The position numbers and the translations under genes were made by a program. A model generated the notes under the pieces. It was not told the DNA's origin and searched no databases. It saw only the letters and a list, made by a program, of their open reading frames with translations. From positions 3,492,001-3,556,000 of the forward strand of contig JABFRN010000001.1 in assembly GCA_013141175.1 (NCBI GenBank): DNA of 64,000 nucleotides, read 5' to 3'. Below, in pieces: positions 9,919 to 19,647 of this stretch; within the stretch, counting starts at the first letter, position 1, and each line of letters opens with the position of its first letter. Source of the stretch: Lysobacter sp. (GTDB taxonomy: Bacteria > Pseudomonadota > Gammaproteobacteria > Xanthomonadales > Xanthomonadaceae).

Positions 9919-10809
9919 ATGTCCTGGCTGAAGAAATTGATGCCCGTTCGCATCCGCACGGAAAGCGGAGCCTCCCGGAAACGCAGCGTGCCCGAAGGGC
10001 TCTGGGAGAAATGTGATGGTTGCGGTGCGGTGCTGTACCGGCAGGAGCTGGAGGACAACCTCGAGGTCTGCCCGAAATGCGCGTTCCACATGCCGATTCG
10101 CGCCCGCGCCCGACTCGCCGGGTTTCTGGATGCCGGCGCCGGCCGTGAGATCGGTGCGGAACTCGGCCCGACCGATCCCCTGAAGTTCAGGGACCAGAAG
10201 AAATACATCGATCGCATCAAGTCGAGCCAGAAGGCGACCGGCGAGCGCGACGCGCTGATCGTGATGGAAGGCGCGCTCCGCCAGCGCCCGATCGTGGCCG
10301 CCGCGTTCGATTTCGCTTTCATGGGCGGCTCGATGGGATCGGTGGTCGGCGAACGCTTCGCCCGTGGCGCCGAACGCGCCCGAGACATCGGCTCGCCCTT
10401 CGTGTGCTTTTCCGCCAGCGGCGGCGCACGCATGCAGGAGAGCCTGTTCTCGCTGATGCAGATGGCCAAGACCTCGGCTTCGCTCGCGCGCCTGCGCGCG
10501 GCGGGTCTGCCGTACATCTCGGTGATGACCCATCCGACCACCGGCGGCGTGTCCGCGTCGTTCGCGATGCTCGGCGACATCAATATCGCCGAACCCGGCG
10601 CACTGATCGGTTTCGCCGGCCCGCGCGTGATCGAACAGACCGTGCGCGAGACGCTGCCGGAAGGTTTCCAGCGCCCCGAATTCCTGCTCGACCATGGCGC
10701 CCTCGACCAGATCTGCGACCGCCGCGAACAGCGCGAACGCATCGCACGGCTGGTCGCGCTGCTGATGCGCCAGCCGGAACCCGAAGACGAAGCCGTGGTG
10801 GAAGGCTGA
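9919..10809 (+). CDS. accD: Acetyl-CoA carboxylase carboxyltransferase subunit beta
   Basis: AccD is the zinc-containing beta subunit that, with AccA, transfers carboxyl from biotin to acetyl-CoA for fatty acid synthesis. The 296-residue protein has a C4 zinc ribbon (C32, C35, C51, C54) and then the carboxyltransferase core with the [10 protein letters not shown] motif. The 136-base gap from trpA contains a short inverted repeat, GCAGTCT/AGACTGC at 9843-9860, of unclear role. In many relatives folC follows accD; here glmM does. Confidence 0.96.
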   Translation: MSWLKKLMPVRIRTESGASRKRSVPEGLWEKCDGCGAVLYRQELEDNLEVCPKCAFHMPIRARARLAGFLDAGAGREIGAELGPTDPLKFRDQKKYIDRIKSSQKATGERDALIVMEGALRQRPIVAAAFDFAFMGGSMGSVVGERFARGAERARDIGSPFVCFSASGGARMQESLFSLMQMAKTSASLARLRAAGLPYISVMTHPTTGGVSASFAMLGDINIAEPGALIGFAGPRVIEQTVRETLPEGFQRPEFLLDHGALDQICDRREQRERIARLVALLMRQPEPEDEAVVEG

Positions 10810-10944
10810 GGCCGGCACCGCGGTATCCGTAATGCAGAATCGAGAAGCGAAGTGTCGTTGTCATCCCTCGCCCGCGGATCGGGGCGACGGCGACACGGGA
10901 CGTTCACATTTTCCATTTCCCTTTTTCGATTCCCGGTTGTTCCA

Positions 10945-12315
10945 ATGACAAGAAAATACTTCGGCACCGACGGCATCCGCGGCAGGGTCGGCGAGGGTGC
11001 GATCTCGGCGGATTTCGTGCTGCGCCTCGGCAACGCCTACGGTCATGCGCTGCGCCGCGCGGTACGCCATATCGACGAGAAAAACGGCGACGAATGGCGC
11101 AAGCCCGTCGTCGTGATCGGCAAGGACACGCGCATCTCCAATTACATGTTCGAGGCGGCGCTGGAGGCCGGGCTGGTGGCGGCCGGCGTCGACGTGCAGT
11201 TGATGGGGCCGATGCCCACGCCGGCGGTGTCGCACCTGACCCGTTCGCTCGGCGCCGATGGCGGCATTGTCATCAGCGCATCGCACAATCCGCACTACGA
11301 CAACGGGATCAAGTTTTTTTCGGCCGAGGGCGAAAAGCTCGACGATGCGACCGAGCTGGCGATCGAAGCCGCGCTGGAGAAGCCTTTCAGCACCGTGCCC
11401 TCCGACCAGTTGGGCAAGGCGGTGCGCACCCGCGACACCATCGGCCGCTATGTCGAAGCCTGCAAGAGTTCGGTGCCGCGGCGTTTCGATCTGGGCGGCA
11501 TGAAGATCGTCGTCGATTGCGCGCACGGCGCGACCTACCAGATCGGCCCGCTGGTGCTGCGCGAGCTGGGTGCCCAGGTCGAGGCCATCGGCGTCGATCC
11601 CAACGGCCTGAACATCAACGATGGCGTCGGCTCGACCCATCCGGAAACGCTGGTTGCGCGCGTACTGGCGAGCGGCGCGGACCTGGGCATCGCCTTCGAC
11701 GGCGACGGCGACCGGCTGATGTTCGTCGACAGCGACGGCACGGTGCGCGATGGCGACGATCTCCTGTATGTGCTCGCGACCGACTGGCAGGCCAGCGGCC
11801 GTCTGCGCGGCCCGGTGGTCGGCACGCTGATGACCAATTACGGATTGGAACGTGCGTTCGCCGAACGCGGGATCGAATTCCTGCGCACCAAGGTGGGCGA
11901 CCGCTACGTCCATCAGGCGCTGATCGAGCGCGCTGCGGTGCTCGGTGGCGAAACCTCCGGGCACCTGCTCTGCCTGGACCGGGTCAGTTCGGGCGACGGC
12001 ATCATCAGCGCGCTGCAGGTACTGGAAGTGCTGCGCCGGCGCGGTCTGACGCTGCAGCAGGTGCTGGCCGGTTTCGGCAAAGTGCCGCAGAAGACCGTGA
12101 ACGTGAAAATCGATGCCGGCAGCAAGCCCGCCGAAGCCGACAGCGTCAAGGCGGCGCTGGTCGAAGCCCAGGCAGCGGTAGCAGGGCGGGGAAGGGCGTT
12201 CCTGCGGCCTTCGGGTACCGAGCCGGTGGTGCGGGTCACCGTGGAGGCCGACGATGAGGCGTTGATGCGGGGTATCCTCGACCGCCTCGCCGAAGCAGTC
12301 CGCGCCGCCGCTTGA
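10945..12315 (+). CDS. glmM: Phosphoglucosamine mutase
   Basis: GlmM interconverts glucosamine-6-phosphate and glucosamine-1-phosphate on the route to UDP-GlcNAc for peptidoglycan and LPS. The 456-residue product opens [13 protein letters not shown], the family start, has the phosphoserine loop ISASHNP (S113 as phosphoacceptor), the metal-binding DGDGDR and the C-terminal phosphate loop [11 protein letters not shown] chose ATG 10945 because the family begins with this motif; the frame is open upstream to 10852 but that part has no resemblance. No clear ribosome binding site precedes the ATG. Confidence 0.95.
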   Translation: MTRKYFGTDGIRGRVGEGAISADFVLRLGNAYGHALRRAVRHIDEKNGDEWRKPVVVIGKDTRISNYMFEAALEAGLVAAGVDVQLMGPMPTPAVSHLTRSLGADGGIVISASHNPHYDNGIKFFSAEGEKLDDATELAIEAALEKPFSTVPSDQLGKAVRTRDTIGRYVEACKSSVPRRFDLGGMKIVVDCAHGATYQIGPLVLRELGAQVEAIGVDPNGLNINDGVGSTHPETLVARVLASGADLGIAFDGDGDRLMFVDSDGTVRDGDDLLYVLATDWQASGRLRGPVVGTLMTNYGLERAFAERGIEFLRTKVGDRYVHQALIERAAVLGGETSGHLLCLDRVSSGDGIISALQVLEVLRRRGLTLQQVLAGFGKVPQKTVNVKIDAGSKPAEADSVKAALVEAQAAVAGRGRAFLRPSGTEPVVRVTVEADDEALMRGILDRLAEAVRAAA

Positions 12316-12425
12316 TCGCGATCAAAGCCAACCAGGCCTCGCTGCAGGCAGAATTCCGCACTTCGCATGCCGGCCGGGCCCGGCAGCGGTAATCTTGACG
12401 ACGACTCTCAGGACGATAGAACGAC

Positions 12426-13367
12426 ATGAGCGACCAGCCTTATATCCCGACCCTCGACATCCGCCGTTTCGATACGGACCGCGATGCTTTCGTTGCCGAA
12501 CTCGGCGCGGCCTACCGCGAATGGGGCTTCGCCGGCATCCGCGGCCACGGTATCCCGCAGGAACTCATCGACGGCGCCTACGACGCCTTCCTGCACTTCT
12601 TCGCGTTGCCCACCGGAACCAAGATGCAGTACCACATCGCCGGCGGCGGCGGCGCGCGCGGCTATACGCCGTTCGGTGTGGAAACAGCGAAGGATTCCAA
12701 GCACTTCGATCTGAAAGAGTTCTGGCACGTCGGCCGCGAAGTGCGCGATGCCAAATACGTGGATGTCATGGCGCCGAACGTGTGGCCGTCGGAGGCCCCT
12801 GAATTCCGCGAGCGCGCGCTCGCGTTGTACGGTGCGCTCGACAGTCTCGGTTCGCGCATGCTGTCGGCGCTCGCGCTGAATCTCGGCCTGGCGGAGAACT
12901 ACTTCGCCGACAAGACCGACAACGGCAATTCGATCCTCCGCCCGATCCATTATCCGCCGATCACCACCGACGACGTTCCGAACGTCCGTGCCGGCGCGCA
13001 CGAGGACATCAACCTGATCACCCTGCTGGTCGGCGCCAGCGCTGAAGGCCTGCAGGTGCTGTCCCGCAAGGGCGAGTGGGTGCCGTACACCGCCGCCGCC
13101 GACACCATCGTGGTCAACATCGGCGACATGCTCCAGCGCCTGACCAATCATGTGCTGCCGTCGACGACCCATCGCGTCGTCAACCCGCCGGGCGAGAAGG
13201 CGCGTCAGCCGCGATACTCGACGCCGTTCTTCCTGCACCCGAATCCGGATTTCGTGATCGATGTGCTGCCCAACTGCGTGACTGCCGACAATCCGAACCG
13301 TTATCCCGAAGCGATCAGTGCACAGGGCTATCTCGAGGAACGGCTGCGCGAGATCGGACTGATGTGA
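12426..13367 (+). CDS. Isopenicillin N synthase-like Fe(II)-dependent oxygenase
   Basis: This is a 313-residue member of the 2-oxoglutarate/Fe(II) dioxygenase and isopenicillin N synthase superfamily. The iron facial triad is visible as H192 and D194 (AHEDINLITLL) plus H249 (TTHRVV). The RxS co-substrate motif is R263/S265 in PRYSTPFF. The N-terminal half has the usual DIOX_N character (WGFAGIRGHGIP). The substrate is unknown; bacterial homologues are often annotated simply as 2OG-Fe(II) oxygenases. It is 110 bases downstream of glmM and ends at a strong bidirectional terminator. Confidence 0.85.
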   Translation: MSDQPYIPTLDIRRFDTDRDAFVAELGAAYREWGFAGIRGHGIPQELIDGAYDAFLHFFALPTGTKMQYHIAGGGGARGYTPFGVETAKDSKHFDLKEFWHVGREVRDAKYVDVMAPNVWPSEAPEFRERALALYGALDSLGSRMLSALALNLGLAENYFADKTDNGNSILRPIHYPPITTDDVPNVRAGAHEDINLITLLVGASAEGLQVLSRKGEWVPYTAAADTIVVNIGDMLQRLTNHVLPSTTHRVVNPPGEKARQPRYSTPFFLHPNPDFVIDVLPNCVTADNPNRYPEAISAQGYLEERLREIGLM

Positions 13368-13421
13368 TCCGTGCGGGCGACCGGTGTTCCGGCGCTCGCG
13401 ATTCCCGATGCCCCATCGATG

Positions 13422-13453
13422 AAAAGGGCCCCCGGTCGCTCGGGGGCCCTTTT
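13422..13453. terminator. Bidirectional intrinsic terminator between convergent genes
   Basis: A perfect 13-bp stem (13422-13434 with 13441-13453) and 6-base loop is flanked by AAAA on one side and TTTT on the other, so it can terminate both the plus-strand oxygenase gene and the minus-strand protease gene. The pairing core is GGGCCCCCG. Confidence 0.92.
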
Positions 13454-13499
13454 CCGTTTGCAGGAAGCGGTCATGCCGCCTGCGGTCCGGTGCGAAGCA

Positions 13500-14654
13500 T
13501 CAGCAGCCGATGGCGTTGCAGATCGGCACGATGTTGTAGCTGCTGAAGCGGGCGCCGACATAGGCGGTGCCGAACGCTCCGATATGCGGCCCGCTGACGA
13601 CGCTGTTGACGAAATTGCCGGCGTGCGAGTTGTGGGTGAACTCGCGCAGCCATGGCCCGCCGCTGCTGCCATAAGTCATGTCGCAACCCTGCACCAGCAC
13701 GTCGGAGCCTTCGGATGGTGCGTAGTAAGTCCATCCCGCGCAGACATTCGTGTACTGGGTGCTGAAGTTGCTGGCGTAACCATGGGAATAGGTCCACTGC
13801 TCGTAGCCCCAATCCCAACTGCGGCCCAGCCAGCCGACATAATTCACTACCGGCAGGCCGGTGGAGCTCTCGCCGGTGAGTTTGATCGCGGCGACATCGT
13901 CGCGGCGCCCGCCGACGTTGATCCAGCTGGTCAGGATCGTTGCCGTCTGCCAACCGTAGCTGCCGTAGGGCGCGGCGCCGTAACGGTCGGCCGGCACGAA
14001 CACGAAGTTGTAGTTCCAGCCGGCGCCGCGGGTGTAGACGCAATGTGCCGCAGTGAGGATCACCGAATTGCCGCTGGCGACGCTCGCCGTGCAGTACGAA
14101 CTGCCGCCGCCGGGCACGTTGAAATACAGCTTGCCGATCTTGTTCCACGGCGGGACCGTCCACTGCGAGGTGTAGTAGTTGCCCAGGAAGCGGGTGAAAG
14201 GATAGTGGGCGCCATCCTGCGGCGTGATGTCCCGGGTGCCGGCGGCACCGTTGTTTTCCTGCGCGGCGACCTTGTCCACGACATTCCATGCGCCCGGGAA
14301 GTCGTTGCGGGCCATGTAGTCGCCGAAACTGGGAGCGGTGCCACCGCTCGCCAGATCGGGGCGTGAAGCCCGGGTGCCGACGGTGGGCGCAGCAGGGCCG
14401 GCGTTTGCCACGGTGTCGTTCCAGATCATCGGTTTCACGGCCGCCCGCTGCGCCATCGTCGAGAAGGGGCGGACTGCGGTTGCGGATCGTTGCGCGGCCG
14501 GTGCGGCGATCTGCGCGATCTCGCCCGGTGCTGCGCGAAGGTTTTTCTCTGCGGAGAAGGCTGGGGCGCAGAAAGCGCCGAGTGCGATCGTGCAGACAGT
14601 GGCCATGCCGATCAAATGGCCGAGTGCACGGGAAGATCTCGATGCATCGTTCAT
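13500..14654 (-). CDS. Secreted trypsin-like serine endopeptidase
   Basis: The 384-residue product carries an N-terminal signal peptide (hydrophobic about 13-34, probable cleavage near AFSA-EK). A propeptide-like Ala-rich region follows, then an S1-type protease domain. The catalytic triad can be placed as H204 in LTAAHC, D252 or D253 in RRDDVAAIKL, and S331 in GSSGGPW. The usual aspartate before the serine (GDSGGP) is serine here, as seen in some glutamyl-endopeptidase-like enzymes. The ATG at 14654 has GAAGGAA upstream at good spacing. Its substrate is not predictable; an extracellular digestive role is inferred. Confidence 0.85.
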   Translation of the reverse strand: MNDASRSSRALGHLIGMATVCTIALGAFCAPAFSAEKNLRAAPGEIAQIAAPAAQRSATAVRPFSTMAQRAAVKPMIWNDTVANAGPAAPTVGTRASRPDLASGGTAPSFGDYMARNDFPGAWNVVDKVAAQENNGAAGTRDITPQDGAHYPFTRFLGNYYTSQWTVPPWNKIGKLYFNVPGGGSSYCTASVASGNSVILTAAHCVYTRGAGWNYNFVFVPADRYGAAPYGSYGWQTATILTSWINVGGRRDDVAAIKLTGESSTGLPVVNYVGWLGRSWDWGYEQWTYSHGYASNFSTQYTNVCAGWTYYAPSEGSDVLVQGCDMTYGSSGGPWLREFTHNSHAGNFVNSVVSGPHIGAFGTAYVGARFSSYNIVPICNAIGC

Positions 14655-15003
14655 GACGATTTCCTTCTGTTGATTGTGAAGAAACGAGCCACCGTCATCC
14701 GGACGGTGTGGGGCTGCATGCCGTGTTCGTACTGCGCGCAGCATCGCGTCGAGTCGCTCGTTTTATCCCGACGCGATTGTTCTATCGTGCTTGCATGGCG
14801 TGGATGGGACGTATGGCATCCCGCCGGCGGGTTCGTGGGCGAATGCTGGCAGGTGGTCGAATGCCGCCTCTGCGGAAGCGAGGGCGCTCCGGCCGGATGC
14901 TGGTCGATGTGGATGTCTGTATGGCATCCATGGAGACGCACGCGTCGGCATGCGCGCCCACCCGTCCGGTTCCGGTCCCTGCGGCGAGGCGGTATCGCCG
15001 CCT

Positions 15004-15048
15004 GCCCGGTACTTCCGTGCCCGGTACTTCCGTGTACGGTACTTCCGT
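15004..15048. repeat. 15-bp tandem repeat, three units
   Basis: Three successive 15-base units (15004-15018, 15019-15033, 15034-15048) share the core CGGTACTTCCGT. The first two are identical; the third has GTA in place of GCC at its start. A truncated fourth beginning follows. The 15-base period keeps any reading frame open, which explains the repetitive spurious peptides in this stretch. Confidence 0.9.
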
Positions 15049-15131
15049 GTACGACATATGCAGAACTCCTGTGCTGCAAATGATGATCCCGCTGCAATCA
15101 TCGAAAACTTTTAATGCGTTGGCCGCAAGCT

Positions 15132-15165
15132 GTCATATCCAACAGCCCGTCATATCCAACAGCCC
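15132..15165. repeat. 17-bp direct tandem duplication
   Basis: The unit GTCATATCCAACAGCCC occurs twice back to back (15132-15148 and 15149-15165). It lies 75 bases from the SDR stop codon in a non-coding stretch. It probably reflects replication slippage. Confidence 0.9.
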
Positions 15166-15240
15166 GTTTGCGGCGATGCTCGGGAAGCCACTGGCGGTCG
15201 TCCGGGCACGCGGAACGATCCGATGTGCGGCCGGTCACGC

Positions 15241-16059
15241 TCAGTCGCTGTCGCGGAATTCCTTGCTGCGGCTCGCCACCAGTGATCGTGCCAATCCATC
15301 CGGCAGGTATTTCGAAATCCCGGCGATCACCCGGTTGGCGCGTCCGGTCACGTAGCGGGTGCGACCCCGTTCCACCGCGTCCAGTCCCAGCCGGGCGACG
15401 CTGTCGGCGTCGAGCCACAGCAGCTTCGGCAGTTTCGACACCCGTTCGCGCATGCCGTTGACATCGTGGAACTCGGTGTAGGTGAATCCGGGGCAGAGCG
15501 CGCACACGTGGATGCCCTTTGCCCGTGTTTCCAGCGCCAGGCATTCCGAGAACCGGATGAGGAAGGCTTTGGTCGCGCCGTACAGCGTATGGCCCGCCGA
15601 GGCTGGAACGAGCCCCGCGAGCGAGGCGACGTTGATGATCCTTCCGTAGCCGGCGGCTTCCATTGCCGGCAGGAAGCGATGGGTCAGCTCGCAGACGCCC
15701 GTCAGCATCACCTGCAACGAATCGGCATGGGTCTTCCAGTCGGCGGACAGAAAGCGTCCGGGCACCCCATAGCCGGCATTGTTCACCAGATGCGCCACAT
15801 GCAGGCCCCGGGATGCGATCTCTGCCTGCAGCGCCGCCGGGGCGCCGGGATCGGCCAGGTCTGCCGCCAGCACCACCACATCGACCTGCTTGCCGAGCTC
15901 TTCGGCCAAGGCCTGCAGGCGCTCGATCCGGCGTGCGGTCAGGATCACCGGCACGCCGCGACGGGCGTATTCCCTGGCGATCGCGGTGCCGATGCCGCTC
16001 GATGCGCCGGTGACCAATGCATGGCCTGCCACTGTGCTCGCCTGGTTTTTCGGGCTCAT
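15241..16059 (-). CDS. Short-chain dehydrogenase/reductase (classical SDR)
   Basis: This 272-residue classical SDR has the cofactor motif TGASSGIG at 17-24, NNAG at 93-96 and the catalytic set S146, Y160, K164 (YGATK). Such enzymes oxidise or reduce alcohols, ketones or sugars with NAD(P)(H); the substrate cannot be read from the sequence. The ATG at 16059 starts directly before the Rossmann fold; a much longer open frame upstream overlaps tpiA antisense and is not used. The gene is divergent from tpiA with a 94-base shared upstream region. Confidence 0.88.
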   Translation of the reverse strand: MSPKNQASTVAGHALVTGASSGIGTAIAREYARRGVPVILTARRIERLQALAEELGKQVDVVVLAADLADPGAPAALQAEIASRGLHVAHLVNNAGYGVPGRFLSADWKTHADSLQVMLTGVCELTHRFLPAMEAAGYGRIINVASLAGLVPASAGHTLYGATKAFLIRFSECLALETRAKGIHVCALCPGFTYTEFHDVNGMRERVSKLPKLLWLDADSVARLGLDAVERGRTRYVTGRANRVIAGISKYLPDGLARSLVASRSKEFRDSD

Positions 16060-16153
16060 CCTGTTCTCCGTCGATCGGGGCCGCCAAGCATACCTGTGCC
16101 CCGACGACGCCCCGCCATCGGCTATCCTGTCGCATCTCGCTTCGGAGCAGGCC

Positions 16154-16906
16154 ATGCGTCGCAAAATCGTTGCCGGAAACTGGAAGCTGCATGGCAGCAA
16201 AGCGTTCGCGGCGGATCTGGTCACTGCGATCGTCGCCGGCATGCCGGCGGACGGGGTCGATGTCGTGGTCCTGCCGCCGCTGCCTTATCTCGGTGAACTG
16301 ATCGAAAGCTTCGAGGCCCGCATGCTGTCGTTCGGCGCCCAGGACGTCAGCGCCAACGAAAAAGGCGCTTACACGGGCGAGGTTTCGGCTGGGATGCTGG
16401 TCGATATCGGGGCCCGTTACGGTCTGGTGGGCCATTCGGAGCGCCGCCAGTACCACGCCGAGAGCGATGCCCTGGTCGCCCGCAAATTCATCGCGGCCAA
16501 GCACGCCGGGCTGGTTCCGATCCTCTGCGTCGGCGAATCGCTGCATGAGCGCGAAGCCGGGCAGACCGAATACCGGATCGAGACCCAGCTCGCCGCGATC
16601 TTCGAGCTTGCGGGCGCGCAGGCCTTCGCGGGCGCCGTGATCGCCTACGAGCCGGTCTGGGCGATCGGCACCGGAAAGACCGCGACACCTGCCCAGGCGC
16701 AGGCGGTCCATGCCTTCATTCGTGGCGAAATCGCGGCACGCGATGCTACAATCGCCGGCTCGCTGTCCATCCTGTACGGGGGCAGCTGCAAGCCGGACAA
16801 CGCGGCCGAGCTGTTCTCGCAGCAGGACGTGGATGGCGGGTTGATCGGCGGCGCCTCGCTGGTGGCGTCCGATTTCCTCGCGATCGTCACGGCCGCACGG
16901 GCCTGA
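16154..16906 (+). CDS. tpiA: Triosephosphate isomerase
   Basis: TpiA interconverts dihydroxyacetone phosphate and glyceraldehyde-3-phosphate in glycolysis and gluconeogenesis. The 250-residue TIM barrel begins MRRKIVAGNWKLHG and has the catalytic N9, K11, H94 (VGHSERR) and E166 (AYEPVWAIGTG). The loop after E166 is intact. It is followed by secG after 62 bases, the conserved tpiA-secG order. Confidence 0.97.
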   Translation: MRRKIVAGNWKLHGSKAFAADLVTAIVAGMPADGVDVVVLPPLPYLGELIESFEARMLSFGAQDVSANEKGAYTGEVSAGMLVDIGARYGLVGHSERRQYHAESDALVARKFIAAKHAGLVPILCVGESLHEREAGQTEYRIETQLAAIFELAGAQAFAGAVIAYEPVWAIGTGKTATPAQAQAVHAFIRGEIAARDATIAGSLSILYGGSCKPDNAAELFSQQDVDGGLIGGASLVASDFLAIVTAARA

Positions 16907-16968
16907 TGTTTCCGGTTCCGCGCGGGCCGTGCCGGCGCCCCGCATTCCATTTCTGACGAGCGCCAACG

Positions 16969-17418
16969 ATGCTGTTGATCCTCAATGTTCTCTACGTGCT
17001 GGTCGCGATCGCCATGATCGCGCTGATCCTCATGCAACGCGGCGCGGGTGCGCAGGCGGGTTCGGGCTTCGGTGCCGGCGCATCGGCCACGGTGTTCGGC
17101 TCGCGCGGTGCGTCCAACTTCCTGTCGAAGTCGACCAAGTGGCTGGCGATCGTGTTCTTCGCGGTGGCCCTGTTCATGGCCTGGAACGCGACCCACAGCG
17201 CCAAACCGAAGGCGGTGTCCGAACAGGATCTCGGCGTGATGTCGCAGACCGCGGTGCCGAAAGCGGACCAGAAGGCGCCTGCGGCACAGCCTGCTCCCAA
17301 AGCGGTTCCGCAAACGATCCCGGCCGCGCCAACGCAGTCGGTTCCCGCAGCGCCGACGCCTTCGCAGTCGGCACCGGCTGCGACGCCCCCCGTCTCGCCA
17401 GCGCCGAAGGGAGGCTGA
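16969..17418 (+). CDS. secG: Preprotein translocase subunit SecG
   Basis: SecG is the small accessory subunit of the SecYEG channel. The 149-residue protein has two transmembrane helices (about 2-21 and 53-72) around the conserved cytoplasmic loop with QRGAGAQAGSGFG. The C-terminal half is a long Ala/Pro/Gln-rich tail, longer than in E. coli SecG (110 residues). It lies between tpiA and a leucine tRNA that precedes the nuo operon, the typical proteobacterial arrangement. Confidence 0.93.
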   Translation: MLLILNVLYVLVAIAMIALILMQRGAGAQAGSGFGAGASATVFGSRGASNFLSKSTKWLAIVFFAVALFMAWNATHSAKPKAVSEQDLGVMSQTAVPKADQKAPAAQPAPKAVPQTIPAAPTQSVPAAPTPSQSAPAATPPVSPAPKGG

Positions 17419-17634
17419 TCGCCAAGCGCTTCAGATATGCCGGGCGGATCCTTGTCATTGCCCGGCGCTGCCGACATTCGTCGCATGGCGGATGTCCCGG
17501 CGAACAGTGATGATCCGCATCCGGTTCTTGTTTGCTCCGGTCCTGCGATTCGGATCGATAAGGGTGCGACTTTCACTCGGCATCCTTTACAATATCCCGG
17601 CTTCGCGAATGCAAAGACGCGGGACCGCAGCACT

Positions 17635-17719
17635 GCCCAGATGGCGGAATTGGTAGACGCACTACCTTGAGGTGGTAGCGACGTAAGTCGTGGGGGTTCG
17701 AGTCCCCCTTTGGGCACCA
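17635..17719 (+). tRNA. tRNA-Leu (anticodon GAG)
   Basis: The 85-base gene folds with a 7-bp acceptor stem (GCCCAGA with TTTGGGC, one G-T pair), an anticodon stem CTACC/GGTAG and loop TTGAGGT giving anticodon GAG. A long class II variable arm and an encoded CCA end are present. The T arm contains GGTTCGAGTCC. A -10-like TACAAT at 17588-17593 lies upstream, but a matching -35 box is unclear. Placement between secG and nuoA is conserved in many gammaproteobacteria. Confidence 0.97.
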
Positions 17720-17946
17720 ATACGAAAGCTCGTGCATGGAAGCATGGGCTTGTCAGTCAGGGACGATGGACGTCAGCGATGGCGCCCGACCATGGCTCTC
17801 CGTGAGATCCGCACCTGTCGAGCGGCTCTGCGAAAGGCCAATGGGCCAGGAACGGCGCATTCGCGGTCGTTTCCGGCAACAGTCGTGGAGACGCGGCTAT
17901 GTTTTTTCACGATCCGTCGACACAACTCAACGCCGAGAGAACTGAA

Positions 17947-18303
17947 GTGCTGGCCGAATATCTGCCGACCCTGCTGTTTCTGATCGTTGCTACCGGCATA
18001 GGCATCGCCCTGATTGTCGTTGGCAACTTCCTTGGCCCCAAGCGCTTCGATCCCGATAAGCTGTCGCCCTATGAGTGCGGATTCAACGCATTCGAGGACG
18101 CACGCATGCGTTTCGACGTCCGCTACTACCTGATCGCGATCCTGTTCATCGTCTTCGATCTCGAAATCGCCTTCGTCTACCCGTGGGCGCTGGTCTTCCG
18201 CGAGCTGGGCGTGTTCGGACTGATCGAGATGGGCGTGTTCCTGGGGCTGCTGCTGATCGGTTTCATTTACGTCTGGAAGAAGGGTGCGCTGGAATGGGAG
18301 TGA
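17947..18303 (+). CDS. nuoA: NADH-quinone oxidoreductase subunit A
   Basis: NuoA is a small membrane subunit at the junction of the peripheral and membrane arms of complex I. From the GTG at 17947 the product is 118 residues with three transmembrane helices and the conserved loop [21 protein letters not shown]. The frame is open upstream to 17899, but the added 16 residues are polar and unlike the family, and GAGAGA precedes the GTG at suitable spacing. It is the first gene of a complete nuoA-N operon; nuoB overlaps its end by 10 bases. Confidence 0.94.
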   Translation: MLAEYLPTLLFLIVATGIGIALIVVGNFLGPKRFDPDKLSPYECGFNAFEDARMRFDVRYYLIAILFIVFDLEIAFVYPWALVFRELGVFGLIEMGVFLGLLLIGFIYVWKKGALEWE

Positions 18304-18890
18304 TCCAAACCGTCCAGAAGGTCGCGGACTTCGCGAACAACCCGATCCCGGAAGGGAGGGTCGACGACATCCTTCGCCCCGAAAGCCTGCTCTCGACGGA
18401 CGGCAATCCGCTGCTCGAGCATGGTTTCGTCACCACCAGCTTCGACGTGCTCTGGAACTGGGCACGTACCGGTTCCATGTGGCCGATGACCTTCGGCCTG
18501 GCCTGCTGCGCCGTGGAAATGATGCACGCCGGCGCTGCGCGCCTCGATCTCGACCGCTACGGCGTGGTGTTCCGCCCGTCGCCGCGCCAGTCGGACGTGA
18601 TGATCGTCGCCGGCACGCTCGTCAACAAGATGGCCCCGGCGCTGCGCAAGGTCTACGACCAGATGCCCAATCCGAAGTGGGTGATCTCGATGGGCAGCTG
18701 CGCCAACGGCGGCGGTTACTATCACTATTCCTATTCGGTGGTGCGCGGCTGCGACCGTATCGTCCCGGTCGATGTCTATGTGCCCGGTTGTCCGCCGACC
18801 GCCGAAGCGCTGGTCTACGGCATCCTGCAACTGCAGAAGAAGATCCGTCGCGGCACCAATTTCGGCGACAACATCCAGGGTGTCCGCTGA
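18294..18890 (+). CDS. nuoB: NADH-quinone oxidoreductase subunit B
   Basis: NuoB binds iron-sulfur cluster N2, the terminal cluster that passes electrons to quinone. The 198-residue product has the adjacent cysteines in GLACCAVEM, the cysteine in [10 protein letters not shown] and that in [11 protein letters not shown], together the four N2 ligands. The ATG overlaps the end of nuoA by 10 bases, and nuoC starts one base after its stop codon, consistent with coupled translation. Confidence 0.97.
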   Translation: MGVIQTVQKVADFANNPIPEGRVDDILRPESLLSTDGNPLLEHGFVTTSFDVLWNWARTGSMWPMTFGLACCAVEMMHAGAARLDLDRYGVVFRPSPRQSDVMIVAGTLVNKMAPALRKVYDQMPNPKWVISMGSCANGGGYYHYSYSVVRGCDRIVPVDVYVPGCPPTAEALVYGILQLQKKIRRGTNFGDNIQGVR

Positions 18891-18891
18891 C

Positions 18892-19647
18892 ATGGCTGAA
18901 ACCGCCTTCGTCGAGCGCCTGCGCGCGCACTTTCCGGACGCCACCGTCACTGTCGCCGAGCCGCGCGGCGAAGTCGGCATCGAATTTCCGAATGGCGACT
19001 GGCATGCCGGCTGTGCAGCGCTGCGCGACGAGTTCGGTTTCGAGTCGCTGGTCGATCTGTGCGGTGTCGATTATCTCGGCTATGGCAGCGACGAGTGGGA
19101 TACCGACGTGTCTTCGGAAGGTTTCAGCCGTGGCGTCGAAGGTCGTGGCGTAGGCCGTTTCAAGTACGGCGAAACCACCACCCGGCAGACCCAGGGGATC
19201 GAAGGCCAGGCCATCGAGCCCGTGCCGCACCGCCGCTACGCTGCGGTTGCGCAACTGTTGTCGGTGCAGCACAACCGCCGCGTGCGCGTGAAGGCCTTCG
19301 CGCAGAACGACGACCTGCCGGTCGTGGCCTCGCTCACCGGTCTGTGGCCGGTCTCGAACTGGTTCGAGCGCGAAGCGTTCGATCTGTTCGGCATCATCTT
19401 CGAAGGCCATCCCGACCTGCGCCGCATCCTCACCGACTACGGCTTCGTCGGTCACCCGTTCCGCAAGGATTTCCCGCTGATCGGCAACGTCGAAGTCCGT
19501 TACGACGAAGAGAAGAAGCGCGTGATCTACGAACCGGTCACTTCCGTCGAACCCCGCGTCGGCGTGCCGCGCGTGATCCGCGACGACGCACGCTACGCCA
19601 CCGCCTCGGGCGAGTCGGCTGCGCGCAAGGCGGAGGCGACGAAATGA
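18892..19647 (+). CDS. nuoC: NADH-quinone oxidoreductase subunit C (30 kDa)
   Basis: NuoC is a peripheral-arm subunit beside NuoD. The 251-residue protein has the complex I 30 kDa signature ending in [20 protein letters not shown], followed by [16 protein letters not shown]. It is separate from nuoD here, unlike the fused nuoCD of E. coli. Its stop overlaps the nuoD start in an ATGA junction. An insertion at about residues 65-100 containing a [11 protein letters not shown] segment makes it slightly longer than many homologues. Confidence 0.96.
   Translation: MAETAFVERLRAHFPDATVTVAEPRGEVGIEFPNGDWHAGCAALRDEFGFESLVDLCGVDYLGYGSDEWDTDVSSEGFSRGVEGRGVGRFKYGETTTRQTQGIEGQAIEPVPHRRYAAVAQLLSVQHNRRVRVKAFAQNDDLPVVASLTGLWPVSNWFEREAFDLFGIIFEGHPDLRRILTDYGFVGHPFRKDFPLIGNVEVRYDEEKKRVIYEPVTSVEPRVGVPRVIRDDARYATASGESAARKAEATK

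Larger units (their letters stand above)
14655..15240. other. 586-base intergenic region without a convincing gene
   Basis: This gap separates the start of the protease gene from the stop of the SDR gene, both on the minus strand. It probably carries the protease promoter near 14660-14800, but I could not place boxes with confidence. It contains short tandem repeats (separate entries). Several open frames exist on both strands, but none resembles a protein family or has a good ribosome binding site. Confidence 0.6.

Noticed and set aside
14782-15057. 91-codon minus-strand frame with a repeated TEVPG-like pattern
   Set aside because: The repetition comes from the 15-bp DNA tandem repeat. There is no ribosome binding site or family resemblance.
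15004-15165. Possible small CRISPR-like array
   Set aside because: The units are directly adjacent without spacers and the two repeat types differ, so this is tandem duplication, not a CRISPR array.
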